Of a stretch of DNA of 64,000 bases, positions 23,995 through 36,820 are shown in pieces. Under the pieces are notes generated by a model, which was given only the letters and a program-made list of their open reading frames with translations, did not search any database and was not told the DNA's origin. Made by a program: the position numbers and the translations under genes. Positions within the stretch are counted from its first letter, which is position 1; the number at the start of each line of letters is the position of its first letter. This stretch comes from Tuctoria greenei (Eukaryota; Streptophyta; Magnoliopsida; Poales; Poaceae), in NCBI GenBank assembly GCA_036927565.1, contig JAYESD010000005.1, positions 96,884,301 to 96,948,300 of the forward strand, given 5' to 3'.

Positions 23995-24300
23995 TGTAGG
24001 AGCAACTCACCAACTCTTAGTCTAAGCTCTATTAGGACCCATCTAGCCTCTACAATAGATTGCTTAGTCGTGTGTGACACTACCAATATTATCAACTTAC
24101 CCCCGTCTTGATAATTGATTAGTATCCTATAGCTTGATCATAAGAGCAGTGTTTACTTTACTCCATTGCCTTCCTTTGGGATAAATACGATACCCTTGGG
24201 AATACTCATGTGTGAAATGCTACAACAGTATCTTTAGTGCGCTTGCGGACCTCATCTCTTACTAGAGATTATCTGTGGTGTTAAGAAATATGAACAAGCA
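23995..24300 (+). repeat. 3' end of an Athila-type LTR (element F; start uncertain)
   Basis: The stretch with AAATACGATACCC, CTACAACAGTATC and GTGCGCTTGCGG is characteristic of U5 regions of grass Athila-like LTRs, as I recall the family. It ends AACAAGCA just before a primer site. The 5' boundary is not visible; TGTAGGAG at 23995 is only a candidate. Confidence 0.6.
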
Positions 24301-24302
24301 TT

Positions 24303-24322
24303 TCAGACGCCGTTGTCGGGGA
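24303..24322 (+). other. Primer binding site of element F (Asp-type tRNA)
   Basis: TCAGACGCCGTTGTCGGGGA is a slightly decayed form of the TGGCGCCGTTGCCGGGGA site known for Athila elements. Confidence 0.65.
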
Positions 24323-25063
24323 TGATTTGTTAGTGTTTGTTACGAGCCGTCAACAACGACAAAGAGGCTAGGGCCACCATGTGGCCCACATGTCCGAATG
24401 ACAACCAAAGTAATTTTGCCACGTCAAGCAGGAGAGGTTATCCACATCTTCAACTCCAGGATTGGACAACAAATCATCGACCCAAACTGGACAGAGGTAA
24501 GTCCCACTCATCGGACTTCAAAAATTCGGTGAGTCCTTTCCAATAGGTTAATTGGTAGTTATCTCATATTTTTTCCCAATTGCGTATTTGAATTTCTCAT
24601 TTGCATTCGACATGTTTTAATTTCCGCACTTGCATGTTGGAAAATAAAATTTCCAACCATCTAAAACTAAAACTTTGAATTAGGGAAGAAATTTAAGTGG
24701 ATATGAATTTTGGGCATGACCACTTAAATTTATTTTCCTAATTCAATCCAAAAAATAATTGCTTTATTGCTCATTGCATTCACAAGTTATTTCAAGTCGG
24801 GCAAGACAATTTGACAATAGGGTTCAATTTCATTTTGGCTAATGTAACCCGTTTTACAAATTGTTTTGGTTGTTCTTGATTAATTTGCAGCAAGGACAAA
24901 ATTTGTAAAGAGGCTGTGAGAGAGGAGGCCACATCAAGCTCAAGCCACTATTAAGAAGATTTGAAAACACATCTCTCCTTCAAACCCATTTTGAGTTTGA
25001 GGTAGAGAAATGTTTAAGATGATAACCCAACGGAGGAGCAAGAAGAAGCCTCAACAAAATTCT
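24323..25063 (+). other. Leader of element F with a candidate intron, truncated by B
   Basis: No gag is recognisable. A consensus donor AG/GTAAGT at 24497 and an acceptor TTAATTTGCAG ending at 24890 delimit an AT-rich 394-base stretch that looks like an intron. The element is cut at 25063 by insertion of B. Five bases before the insertion (ATTCT) should recur beyond the window if this is the target duplicate. Confidence 0.45.
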
Positions 25064-27944
25064 TGTGGCATCCGGTTCCAAAAATGAAACAAGTGCGATG
25101 CATAAGTGTGTCTAGGATGTTCAACACACATACATGAGTGCATCACAAACAACATATAGAAAATTACCACAACACAAGTTAATTAAGTACTTTTATTACA
25201 ATATTCAAATAATCCTCGGATTACAGCTCTAATGATCATGATTAATAAGTTTTCATCAGAAATAATCTAAACAAAGCAAATAGGGTATCGCGGCTCCAAG
25301 CAACACCATAGGCATGTCGACGGCAGCACATAGCCTAGTACTCCGCATTATCCTTCAGGTACTCCCAAACATCACCTAAAACTGTTGGTGGGGAAATTGC
25401 AAGGGTGAGAACATGTCGTATTCAGCAAGTATGGGAAAATAATGACATGTAGCTTAAACAAAGAATGATAATAAACAATGTCTAATTGTTGAATAGTACA
25501 TTTAAAATATGAAAACAACATCCTACATTGTCTATGTGAAGTAATCCCATCATATTCCCAATAATTACCAATTATGAGTCTAATACCATCAATTACCATT
25601 ATATCACATCCATCAATAATTATCCACCCAAAAGCCAAATTCTTACCATCAACATTAACTATATTCAATTATCATAGCTCAACCATAACCCCAAACCATC
25701 ACAAATCCCATGTTCCACTCTAATCATTTAGCTCATCCAGGTGCTCTTAACTAGGAACACAACTATCATTATAGTTTTTAACACTCTGCAGAGGTTGTAC
25801 AACTTTACCCACAAGTTCATGATTTCGTTCCCTTTTGGTGACTAAAGAACCTCCATTACGCTCGTGACCCATCGGTCACATTACACACTTCCAACGGTGT
25901 GTGGCCAAGAGATCGCAAAATATCCTTTACAAAGGGACTACTAGCATATCCAAACCCGCTAAGGTTTCACCGGTGGTGATGCCTCCAACTGAGCACATCC
26001 AACCAAGGGCCCCCTCTTGTGTCGTTCGGATCCCAAGGCAGTCCCGCCACTGTTGCAAACCCAACCGACTCCCATTTCTCGCTCCCCCAAATGATCCGAA
26101 GAATGCTGGCAATACACCTCATTAATTGGCTAAGCCGCAAACATACTTGGCCCTGGGTGACACTATTTTCCTAGCATTTTCTTGCCTAAACCAGTACTTA
26201 GATGCAAGGCAAGCAAGAACACCATATCATCCAACCCATTCCACAAACCATGCTTGCTTAGATCTCCCAAGTCCCATGTTACCAGTTAACCATATTCATT
26301 AATTCACATCATCCATAAGTGCATTAATTCATAGTTAAGTCATTTGGTTGTTTTCCCATTCAAATTAATTAGAGTGAAGCCAAAAGATAAAATACCCTTC
26401 TCAATTCTCTAAAATATATTCCAAGCTATATGGATGATCAAACAAGACTAGTAAACACCTATCATGGGTTTCCCATCAATTTGACACAAGCATGCGGTTT
26501 TTCAAACAAAACATTTAAAAACAGGATCAAAATGATCAAGGACATTTGCCTTGCTCTTGATATTGATTAGGGTCGAAAGCTTCGAAGTTCTGGTGCTGGA
26601 GGTCCTTGACAGCACCCTCTAACGCAAAGCCTTCTATTCTGCGGAACAAACATACAAAACAAACATTACAATTAATAAATGCACATATATTACTCAATAT
26701 GCCATGACATGCATGATTAATGAAATTATGAGGTAATGCATGGTATTAGGTTGATAACATTGCTTAATTACTAGTTATAACTAAGTGTTGCATGTTAGAA
26801 CAAGCTCCAAGTCATTTCGAGAAGTATTTAAGAAGTTTCAGGAATTTTGAGAACAGGAAGACCAAAGTAATCTGCAAAGGGACTAGACAAGTCCATTCTG
26901 GACCAGAGAGTTGATCGGACTAGTCCGCACTTGGGCCAGACAAGTCCGTTGGCTAGAGTTTTTGGCGAGTTTTCAATTAGAGCATAGTTTGAGTTGAATT
27001 ATGCGACCAAGATTGATGTAGAAAGATTATCTAAGGTAATTACCGTGAATTCAACAACTCAAGGGTCGAGAATTCGAAGAAACTCGAGATCTTGACGCTT
27101 AGATCCAAGGAAGATGGAGAATTAGTGGAGAATAGTTGATGATGTCGACAGTTGATGAAGATCGATCTTGCTGAACCCTTCTCCTTCCCCCTTCCTTTCC
27201 CCTGGCTGCAGTGAACTCTTCTTGACGGTGGCTCTCACGAACTAGGGGTTTGGGGTTTCTTCAATTGTGGCAAAGAGGTGAACAGGTGGGTATTGGGGTG
27301 TTTATATAGAGGTGGATAGGTAGGGTTTTGGTGGATTCGAGTTTAAGGCGGTGGAGGCCGTGTAGGGGTCCCACATGGGCTCCACAAGGGTTGAGAATGA
27401 CGTTCTTGGTCCCAATTAAGGTAAATACCCAATAGCAAGCCATGGAGGAAAAGCTTGAATCCGAGTCGGGCACACCGGACAAGTCCGCTAGGGCGCCAGA
27501 CTAGTCCGTTGGAAGTCAGAAAGTGAACGGATAAGTCCGGTATCTAGCCGGACATGTCGGCTCGCATGAGAGTCAAAGTTCCAGAGAGTTTGAACGGACA
27601 AGTCCGGTGCTAGGCTAGAGAAGTCCGGGGTATGACATAGGAAAACATCAGAAATGCTCTCGGACTAGTCCGTAGCATTAACAGAAAAGTCCGGAAAGAC
27701 AACAAAGAGCAAAACCGGACTAGTCCGGGGTCCAAAGCGGACTAGTCCGCCTTACCCAGGGAGAACATCAGAGAGTTAGACAGACTAGTTCGGGGTCCAA
27801 ATCCAGACAAGTTTGCACTACAACAGGTTTTTATTTGCATGCATGATTCTAATTCATTTTAAACTTATCCCTTTGTTGTTGTTTAATGCTAAACATGTAT
27901 GGGAATGTATGCAATGCATGATGGATGGTAATGAGGGTGTTACA
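25064..27944 (-). repeat. 3' LTR of element B, copy 2 (complete, 2881 bp)
   Basis: Plus strand begins TGTGGCATCCGG and ends GGGTGTTACA. It is the full-length version of 5740-8543, with the 77 terminal bases present. Palindromes of the CGGACTAGTCCG type cluster at about 26880-27820. Confidence 0.93.
27301..27308 (-). promoter_or_regulatory. TATA box in B copy 2 left LTR
   Basis: TATATAAA on the minus strand; the duplicate of 7900-7907. Confidence 0.65.
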
Positions 27945-30900
27945 AACCTACCGCCTTAAAATGAATCTCGCCCTTGAGATTCGACGTAGAAGAGAAGAGA
28001 TAGGGAAATTCTTTCTTGATCGCATCTTCCAGCTCCCAAGTTGCTTCCGTTTCTGCATGATGCTTCCATTGTACTTTGCACCATCGAATCACCTTGTTTC
28101 TTGTGACCCTCTGCTTGGTTTCCAAAATTTTGACAGTTTGCTCCGCATAAGTGAAATCTGCCTCCAATTCCAATTCTTCCATTGAAACTTGTTCTTCCGG
28201 TACCCTTAAGCAGTTCTTGAGCTGAGAAACGTGAAACACATCATGAACATCAGAAAGATGCACTGGCATCTCCAACTTATACGCCACTTCTCCACGCTTG
28301 CCCAAAATCTTGAATGGTCCAATATAGCGAGGTGTCAACTTGCCTCTGACATTAAACCGCGTATGCCCTCCCATAGGTGACACTTTGAGGTATACAAAGT
28401 CTCCCACTTCAAAGACTAAGTTTCTTCGCCTATTATCCACATATCCCTTTTGTCTTAATTGAGCAGCCCTCAAATTCTCGCGGGTTGTCTGAACTTTTTT
28501 TTCAGCCTCTTGCAACACATCAAGTCCAAATACTTGGTTCTCTCCTGTATTGTTTTAAAACATGGGTTCCTACACTTCCTTCCATATAGTGCTTCGTATG
28601 GCGACATCTTCAAGCTGGCTTGGTAACTATTATTGTAAGAAAATTCAGCATACGACAAGCTCTTGTCCCAACTGTGTCCATGCTTCAAGGCGCAAGCTCT
28701 CAACATGTCTTCTAATATTTGATTGGTCCTCTCGATTTGTCCATCGGTCTGTGGATGATATGCTCATCTGAAATTGAACCTTGTAACCATAGCTTCATGC
28801 AGTTTCTGCCAAAATCTAGAGGTGAACTGAGAACCTTGGTCTGAGACAATTTTCTTTGGAACTCCATGTTGGCACATAATATGCTCCATATACTATTCTG
28901 CTAGCATTGTGGTGGTATATGAGGTCTTGAGAGGTATGAAACGAGCTGATTTGGTCAACCGATCCACAATAACCCATATTGAGTCACATCCGGACTGGGT
29001 TCGTGGTAATCCAACTATGAAGTCCATACTAATTTTTCCCGCTTACATTTCGGAATCTTCAATGGCTACAATAATCCAGGTTGCCTTTGATGTTCAACCT
29101 TGACTCGTTGGCACACATCACACAAAGCTACATATTCAACTATGTCCTTTTTCATGCTAGCCCACCAATAACATGTCTTCAAGTCATTGTACATCTTCAT
29201 ATAGCCAGGATGGATTGAGTAAGGCAAGTCACGTGCCTCCTTTAATATCATTTCCTGAATAGTCTTTACATTAGGCACAACAATTCTTCTCCCAAGCCAT
29301 AAAGTACCTTGATCATCCTCTCCAAATATGAATTCCTTCCTTCCTGGGTCCTTTCCTTAATTTCTTGAATTTCCTCATCCTTGGTCCGACCTTCTTGGAT
29401 TTCTTGCTCAAGGTCGGATTTAACTCCATTATTCCCATCTCATTAACAAATCAAAGATTGAACCGTTCAAACTCCTTGCATAGCTTGGATGGCAACTACC
29501 GAACCATGAGTTGGTGGCTCACTCCTTTCCTACTCAAGGCATCGGCCACTACATTAGCATTCCTTGGGTGATAGTTGATTCCCACGTCATAATCATTGAT
29601 GAGCTCCAACCATCTTTGTTGCCTCAAATTTAGGTCCATTTGCCCGAATATGTACTTGAGACTCTTGTGATCCGTATAAGTCTCACACCTATGACCATGT
29701 ATGTAGTGTCTCCATATCTTCAAAGCATGCACTACGGCTGCAAGTTTGAGATCCTGCGTGGGATAATTCTGCTCATGTTTCTTCAATTTCCTCGATGCAT
29801 AGGCTACCACTTGACCTTCTGGCATGAGCACACAACCAAGTCCTTGTCTTGATGCGTCACAATAAATATCAAAACTTTTGCTTACATACGGCAAGACCAA
29901 CACAAGTGCTGTGGTTAAACTCTTCTTTAGCTCCTCAAAGCTGTTTTGACAAGCTTGAGTCAATTGGAACACTTTTCTATTCATTAACAACTATGTCATG
30001 GGCTTGGCTATTATGGAGAAATCCTTGATGAACCGATGGTAATATCGAGCCATTCCAAGAAAACTCTGAATTTCCTTCACATTTTGTGGTCGTTCCCACT
30101 TTAGTACATCCCTCACTTTTCCTGGGTCAACCGATACTCCTCCCGAAATGATATGGCCCAGAAATGACATCTCCCTTAACCAAAATTGGCATTTGCTGAA
30201 TTTGGCATATAATTGGTGTTCTCACAATTTCTACAATGTGAGCCTCAAGTGCTTCTCATGCTCCTCCTCGCTTTTTGAGTAGATCATAATGTCATCAACG
30301 AACACCACAACGAATTTATCCAAGTACTCCATGAAGGCCTTATTCATGACGTACATGAAGTATGCAGGTGCATTAGTCAATCCAAATGACATGACTGTAT
30401 ACTCATAGGATCCATACCGAGTCCTGAGAGCTGTTTTGGGTACGTCTGATGGTCTAATCTTCATTTGGAAGTAACCTTACCTCAAGTAAATCTTGGAGAA
30501 AACACAAGCACCATTCATTTGGTCAAACAAATCCTCGATATAGGGCAATGTATACTTGTTCTTGATTTTCACCTCATTAAGAGCTCGGTAGTCCACACAC
30601 ATCCTTTGGGATCCATCCTTCTTATCCACGAAAAGCACTGGTGCTCCCCAAGGTGAAGAGCTTGGGTGGATGAAACCCTTCTGTAGCTGCTCCTAAATTT
30701 GCTTTTTAAGCTCCGCTAACTTCATAGGAGGCATCCTATATGGCCTCTTCGCTATAGGTGCAGTTCCAGGTATCAAATCAATAACAAACTCAATATTACT
30801 GTCAGACGCCATACTTGGCAACTCATCTGGAAACACATCTAAAAATTCGCACACCACTAGGATCACCTCTATTTCTGCACCATCCATTTGATTCAGCTCG

Positions 30901-32486
30901 ACTTGCTTTGGTGTGTGTTGAGAGGCTTCAAATTCTATGTTGACTCCTTCCTCATTTGTCAACTTCACTGTCTTTGTGGCACATTGAATTTTTCCATTAT
31001 GCTTCCTTAATCAGTCTATACCAAGTACTATGTCTAGTCCTTGTGAATCCAGAACAATAAGGTTGGCAAAGAAGTCTACCCCCTTATCCGAGACTTACTT
31101 TTGGACATACTATATTTGTCCTCATCTCCCCTCCAGGAGACTTAACCAACAAGGTATACTTCATATGAGATATGGGCAAACTATACTTGGCAACATACTT
31201 TGATGCAATGAATGAATGTGATGCTCCAGAATCAAATCACATAGTCACCGGGTTGGAGTTTGCGAGCAACATACCAATCACAACGTCATCCGCTTGTTGG
31301 GATAAATTCGTAGAGACATGGTTCACCTTGCCACGAACAAAGTTTTGCGGTCCACAGTTGCCTTGTGGCGCTCCTCCATTCAATCTTGGGTTCTGTCTTG
31401 GAGCATTGTTCCTTTAACCAAGGCCTGACTTAGGACATAGAGATGCAAAGTGTCCCACCTCACCACAAGTATAGCATGACCTTGCTGCACAAGAGTAGAT
31501 AGGGCGCGCTTGATGTTGAGTATTGGTAGAAAAATTGGCATGTGGCGCATGAGGCATTGGAGGGGGAAGCACTTGCATAGCGGGGCGTTGCTGCATGGGC
31601 TGACCTGGGTGCAGTGAAATAGCAGCACAATATGCAGGAGCAGAGGGATTGTAATATAGCGCACTTGGTGGTGCGAAGCGGGGGTGAATATTGCTTCCTT
31701 GTCGCTGTCCTTGATATGGCGTTTTTCTCTTGTTATCTTGCTCCATCTCATGAACCTTGTCGTCAACCACAATAGCTTTGGCTGTGAGCTTCTAGAAGTT
31801 GACAGTCACAATTGAGCAATTGGACTTGAATCTCATTTTTAGGCCCCTCATGAACTAATATTGCTTGCGGTTGTCCCGGTTGACATCCCCTAGAGCGTAC
31901 CTTGAGAGTTGAGTGAATTTATTGAGATACTCACTCACACTTGACTTTCCCTACCTTAGGTTCTCAAATTATTGCCTCTTCAAGATCATAACTCCTTCAG
32001 GTGCAAAATAAGAACGGAATTTCTCCATAAATTCAGCCCAAGTGATCCTCTCCTGATTTTCATGGGCATTGCAATGCGAGACCCACCAATCCGCAGCTGC
32101 CCCCACTAGCCGATGGGAAGCAAAAAGAACTTTCTCCCTGTCACTGCACTGGACAATAGCAAGCTTCTTCTCTACAGATTTTAGCCAGTCATCAGCTTCC
32201 ATGGGATCATTGACTTGAGGAAAGGTAAGTGGCCTAGTCCTCATAGACTCTCCCAATCTATTATGATGTGGTGGGGGTGGTTGTGGTGGAGGCATATGGG
32301 GCTGATTTTTATTGTTGGCCTGCAGCTGTCCCAATGTTTGCATCACCGTCTGCATTAGTTGATTCTGCATTGCCAAAACTGCTGAAGGTTGACAGTCTCA
32401 GGTCCAGGTCCATTGTTCTTGTTTTGAGGTGCCCCATTATTCTCCTCATTCTTTTTGGCATCCATCTGGTTGCGGGTCCTCGGCAT
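27940..32486 (-). pseudogene. Element B copy 2 gag-pol (Ty3/Tekay chromovirus), decayed
   Basis: Same architecture as copy 1. Gag starts at 32486 with an early frameshift, then the gag core (32376-31969) and the CCHC knuckle (about 31430-31480). The protease DSGAS near 31222 follows an in-frame stop. RT runs from 30968 with a stop at 30693 and FVDDIM near 30290; RNase H is at 29990-29496. The integrase zinc finger is at 29278-29066, then the core, and the chromodomain-like C-terminus ends at 27940 inside the LTR. Nearly all lesions are shared with copy 1, so B was dead before the duplication. A few differences exist, for example an initiating ATG near 10600 in copy 1 is lost at the matching site here. 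No product is expected. Confidence 0.92.
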
Positions 32487-32743
32487 CTAAAGAAAGAGCA
32501 AGAGATAGAAGGATTTAGAAAATGCCCCCAACTATATGCATCAAGGGAAATGAACAAAGCAACTACCTATACTAGCCTATATGGATGTGGCAAACGCTAA
32601 ACCATCCCACAATCCTCTAGTAAGCATACAAACAACCATTACATAGCAATAATCACACCAAACAAACCACAACACTTCCTCAGTGTTCCTATGTGCTCTA
32701 AAGTGTCCATTCTATCTAGGCTGCAACCTACGGTCAACTTGTG

Positions 32744-32755
32744 TCTCTGATACCA
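32744..32755 (-). other. Primer binding site of B copy 2 (initiator tRNA-Met)
   Basis: Minus strand TGGTATCAGAGA, three bases from the 5' LTR. Confidence 0.85.
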
Positions 32756-32758
32756 ATT

Positions 32759-35549
32759 TGTGACACCCGGTTCCAAAAATGAGCCAAGTGCGATGCATAT
32801 GTGTGTCCAGGATGTTCAACACACATACACGAGTGCATCACAAATGATTTATAGAAAATTACGACAACACAAGTTAATTAAATACTTTTATTACAATATT
32901 CAAATAGCCCTCGGATTACAGCTCTAATGATCATTATTAACAAGTTTCTCATTGTAAATAATCTAAACAAAGCAAATAGGATATCACGGCTCCAAGCAAC
33001 ACCACAGGCATGTCGACGGTAGCACATAGCCTAGTACTCCGCATTATCCTTAGTGTACTCCCAAACATCACCTGAAACTGTTGGTGGGGAAATTGTAAGG
33101 GTGAGCACATATCATACTTAGCAAGTGTGGGAAAATAATGACATGTATCTTAAACAAGGAATGAGGATAAACAATAGCTAATTGTTGGAAAGTACATTTA
33201 AAACATGAAAACAACATCCTACATTGTCTATGTGAAGTAATCCCATCATATTCCCAATAATTACCAATTATGAGTCCAATACCATCAATTGCCATTATAT
33301 CACATCCATCAATAATCCAAAAGCCAAATTCTTACCATCAACATTAACCATATTAAATTATCATAGCTCAACCATAACCAATCCCAAACCATCCCAAATC
33401 CCAAGATCCACTCTAATCATGTAGGTCATCGAGGTGCTCTTAACCCAGAGCACGACTATCATAATAGTTTTTAACACTCTCCAGAGGTTGTACCACTTTA
33501 CCCACAAGTTAGCGATTTCATCCCCTTTCGGTAAATAAAGAACCTCCATTATGCTCGTGACCCGTTGGTCACATTACACACTTCCAATGGTGTGTGGCCA
33601 AGAGATCACAAAATAGCCCTTACAAAGGGACTACTAGCATATTCAGACCCACTAAGGTTTCACCGGTGGTGATGCCTCCAACTGAGCACATCCAACCAAG
33701 GGCCCCCTCTTGTGTCGTTTGGATCCCAGGGATGTCCTGACACTATTGCTAACCAAATCGACTCCCATTCCCTGCTCCCCCAAATGATACGAACAATGAT
33801 GGCAATACACCTAATTAATTGGCTAAGATGCACCCATACTTGGCCTTGTGGTGCACTGTTTTCCTAGCATATTCTTGCATGAACCGGTCTTTAGATCCAA
33901 TGCAAGCAAAACCACTATATCATCCAACCCATTCTGCAAACCATGCTTGCTTACATCTTCCAAGTCCCATGTTACCAGTCAACCATATTCATCAATTCAG
34001 ATCATCCATAAGTGCATTAATTCATAGTTAAGTCATATGGTTGTTTTCCCATCAAAGTTAATTAGAGCAAAGCAAAAAGATAAAATACCATTCTTGACTC
34101 TCTAAAATACATTCCAAGCGACAAGGATGATCAAGCAAGACTAGTAAAAACCTACCATGGTTTTCCCATCAATTTCACAAAAGCATGTGTTTTTCAGACA
34201 AAACATTTAAAAACAAGATCAAAATGATCAAGGACACTTGCCTTGCTCTTGATATTGATTAGGGTCGAAAGCTTCAAAGTTCTAGTGCTGGAGGTCCTCA
34301 ACAGCACCCTCTAGCGCAACACCTTCTATTCCGCGCAACAAACATACAAAACAAACATTACAATTAATAAATGCTCATATATTACTCAATATGCCACGAC
34401 ATGCATAATTAATGCAATTATGAGGTAATGCATGTTTTTAGGTTGATAACATTGATTACTAACTAGTTACAACTATGTATTCCATGTTAGAACAAGCTCC
34501 AAGCCATTTCGGGATGTATTTAAGATGTTCCAGGAATTTTCACAACAGGAAGACCAGACTAGTCCGCAAAGGGACCGAAAAAGTCCGTTTCGGACCAGAC
34601 AGTTGATCGAACTAGTCTACACTTGGGCTGAACAAGTCCTTTGGCTAGAGTTTTTGGAGAGTTTTCAATTAGAGCATAGTTTGAGTTGGATTACGGGACT
34701 AAGATTAACGTAGAAAGATGATATAAGGTAATTACCGTGAATTCAACAACTCAGGGGTCGAGAATTCGAGGAAACTCAAGATCTTGAGGATTAGATCCAA
34801 GGAAGATGGAGAATTGGTGGAGAATTGACAATGATGTCGACGAGTTGATGAAGATCGATCTTGCTGAATCCTTCTCCTTCCTCCTTCCGCTCTCTTGGCT
34901 GCGGTGAACTCCTCTTGACGGTGACTCTCATGAACTAGGGTTTGGGGTTTCTTGAATTGTGGCAAAGAGGTGAAGGGGTTGGTATTGGGGTGATTATATA
35001 GAGGTGGATAGATAGGGTTTGGGTGGAATTCTAATTTAAGGTGGTGGAGGCCATGTAGGCATCCCACATGGGATCCATAGGGATTCGGCACGACGTTCAT
35101 GGAACCAATTAAGGTAAATACCCAATAGCAAGTCGTGGAGGAAAAGACTAAATCCGAGTCGGGCACACCGGACAAGTCCGCTATGGGGTCAAACTAGTCC
35201 GTTGGAAGTTAGAAAGTTTAACAGATAAGTCCGGTATCAAGTCAAGCAAGTCCGCTCGCAGGCAAATCGAAGTTCCAGAGAGTTTGAGCGGAGAAGTCCG
35301 GTGCTAGACCAGACAAGTCCGGGGTATGACTTAGGAAAACATCAGAAACATTCTCGGACTAGTCCGTAGCATTAACAAAAAAAGTCCAAAAAGACAACAG
35401 AGAGCAAAGCCGTACTAGTCTGGGGTCCAAACCGGACAAGTCCACCCTACCCAGGGAAAACAATAGAGAGTTAGACGGACTAGTCCGGGGTCCAAATCCG
35501 GACAAGTCCGCACTACAATAGGTTTTTTTTTTGCTTGCACGATTATAAT
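32759..35549 (-). repeat. 5' LTR of element B, copy 2, interrupted by element E
   Basis: Starts TGTGACACCCGG on the plus strand. U3 palindromes lie at about 34550-35515. It is cut at 35549 by the E LTR. The remaining outer piece of this LTR should lie far to the right, beyond E. Confidence 0.9.
34993..35000 (-). promoter_or_regulatory. TATA box in B copy 2 5' LTR
   Basis: TATATAAT on the minus strand; the duplicate of 15593-15600. Confidence 0.55.
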
Positions 35550-35910
35550 TGTAACACTGTAATTTTCAAGCATAATGCATTGCATACATCCTCATACATG
35601 TTTTACATAAAGCAACCTTAAATTGAAAAAGATAGAAATGAATTTAGGCTTAATCAGAAATTCCAGCCCCAAACCCGAACTAGTTTGGTATTCCCCTTCT
35701 ATTCAGAAAATTTAGTCTTCTTTATAGCCCAGACTTGTCCGACACATTGCAAGGAGTAGTACGATTGAGTTTCTGATGTTTTTCTGGACTTGTCCGATTT
35801 TGAGCGGACTAGTCCGATCGTGTCTAAAATTTCAGTCGGGATCAACAATTCTAGCCACCCCGAACTTGTCCGACCAGTAAACCGGACTAGTCTAAAATAG
35901 TCTTTGTTCC
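35550..35910 (+). repeat. Element E 5' LTR, first part
   Basis: TGTAACACTG start. It contains palindromes such as CGGACTAGTCCG and is interrupted by D at 35911. It continues at 60849. The D target duplicate GTTCC is 35906-35910. Confidence 0.9.
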
Positions 35911-36781
35911 TGTTGGTACACTGCGTACCGTATACCCCTTAGGACTACAAAAAGACCAAAGAGACTTCACCTGTCCAAGTTGAAGACCTACGAAGGCCCC
36001 ACTTGTCATACGGGACTGGGCATGCCTCCCATCTATGGTTAGCTCTGGTACTACCACGTGTACACTGCAGCCGGAGCTATACCCCGCACATGGGATAGCT
36101 CTGGGCTAAACACTTGTACGGCACACCCGGGCCTAACCTCCGAGTGAGGGAAGCTCCAGTATCGACACGTGTCCATCTACATCGAACCTACCCGACCCAG
36201 ACGGATAGCTCCGAAGCTGCCACGTGTCCAAAACGCCGGACGTTCAACCTTGGCAATCAAGCTGGAGAACCCCCAGCGGCTCGGACCTTCAAGGGGTAAT
36301 CAAATACTTCAAGACCCGGTCAAGTGTCATTAATACCATCTTAATGACACAAAATCGGAGGGCCCTTAATACCAGTAACGGCATTGTCTAGGCCTGTTAC
36401 CACTCTATTAAGGGTAATTAATCTCATTGATTGTGTATTAAACATTAGTAACTGCTGGGGCCACATGTCGGGCCAGGCTAACTGTGTAACGACCAGTCCT
36501 TGTACTATAAAAGGACTGGTTGATGAGAGACTCGGAGAGGCTCACACACTCTCTCTCAGGCTCTCAGACACACACACTCTCTGACTGAAAGCTCTTAGAC
36601 GCTCAATACAATAGCTACACATCCCATGGAGTAGGGTATTACGCTCAAGCGGCCCGAACCACATAAATCCTTATGTCCATTCGCCATATTCTTTGGAATC
36701 TCTGTGCACCCAATACCGAACTACAACTCCTTGAGCTACCAACGGTAGTATCGAGAGAATTGCTGGAAAAACACTCCGACA
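35911..36781 (+). repeat. 5' LTR of element D, copy 2 (871 bp)
   Basis: TGTTGGTACAC to CTCCGACA. It pairs with the 3' LTR at 59979-60848 and is flanked by GTTCC on its outer side. The two LTRs differ at several places in their first 50 bases alone, so D is not recent. Confidence 0.94.
36506..36512 (+). promoter_or_regulatory. TATA box of D copy 2 5' LTR, inside an inverted repeat
   Basis: TATAAAA lies across the loop and arm of ACCAGTCCTT (36492-36501) and AAGGACTGGT (36511-36520). Confidence 0.75.
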
Positions 36782-36783
36782 GT

Positions 36784-36801
36784 TGGTGCACCAAGAAGGG
36801 G
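36784..36801 (+). other. Primer binding site of D copy 2
   Basis: TGGTGCACCAAGAAGGGG. One base (C to T) differs from copy 1, in a CG context. Confidence 0.65.
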
Positions 36802-36820
36802 CCTGCCCGAGATTTCAAGA

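Noticed and set aside
23765..24095. Frames encoding IYIYIY over 23928-23986
   Set aside because: Translation of a (TA)n microsatellite.
5740..25140. Simple 19.4-kb tandem duplication
   Set aside because: The last 3.3 kb of the first unit (21831-25140) is unrelated to 41233-44541, so a plain tandem repeat does not fit without a further deletion or replacement.
25064..35549. Element B as a host chromatin gene because of its chromodomain-like end
   Set aside because: It is flanked by LTRs, PBS and PPT in the right order and is a decayed retroelement polyprotein.
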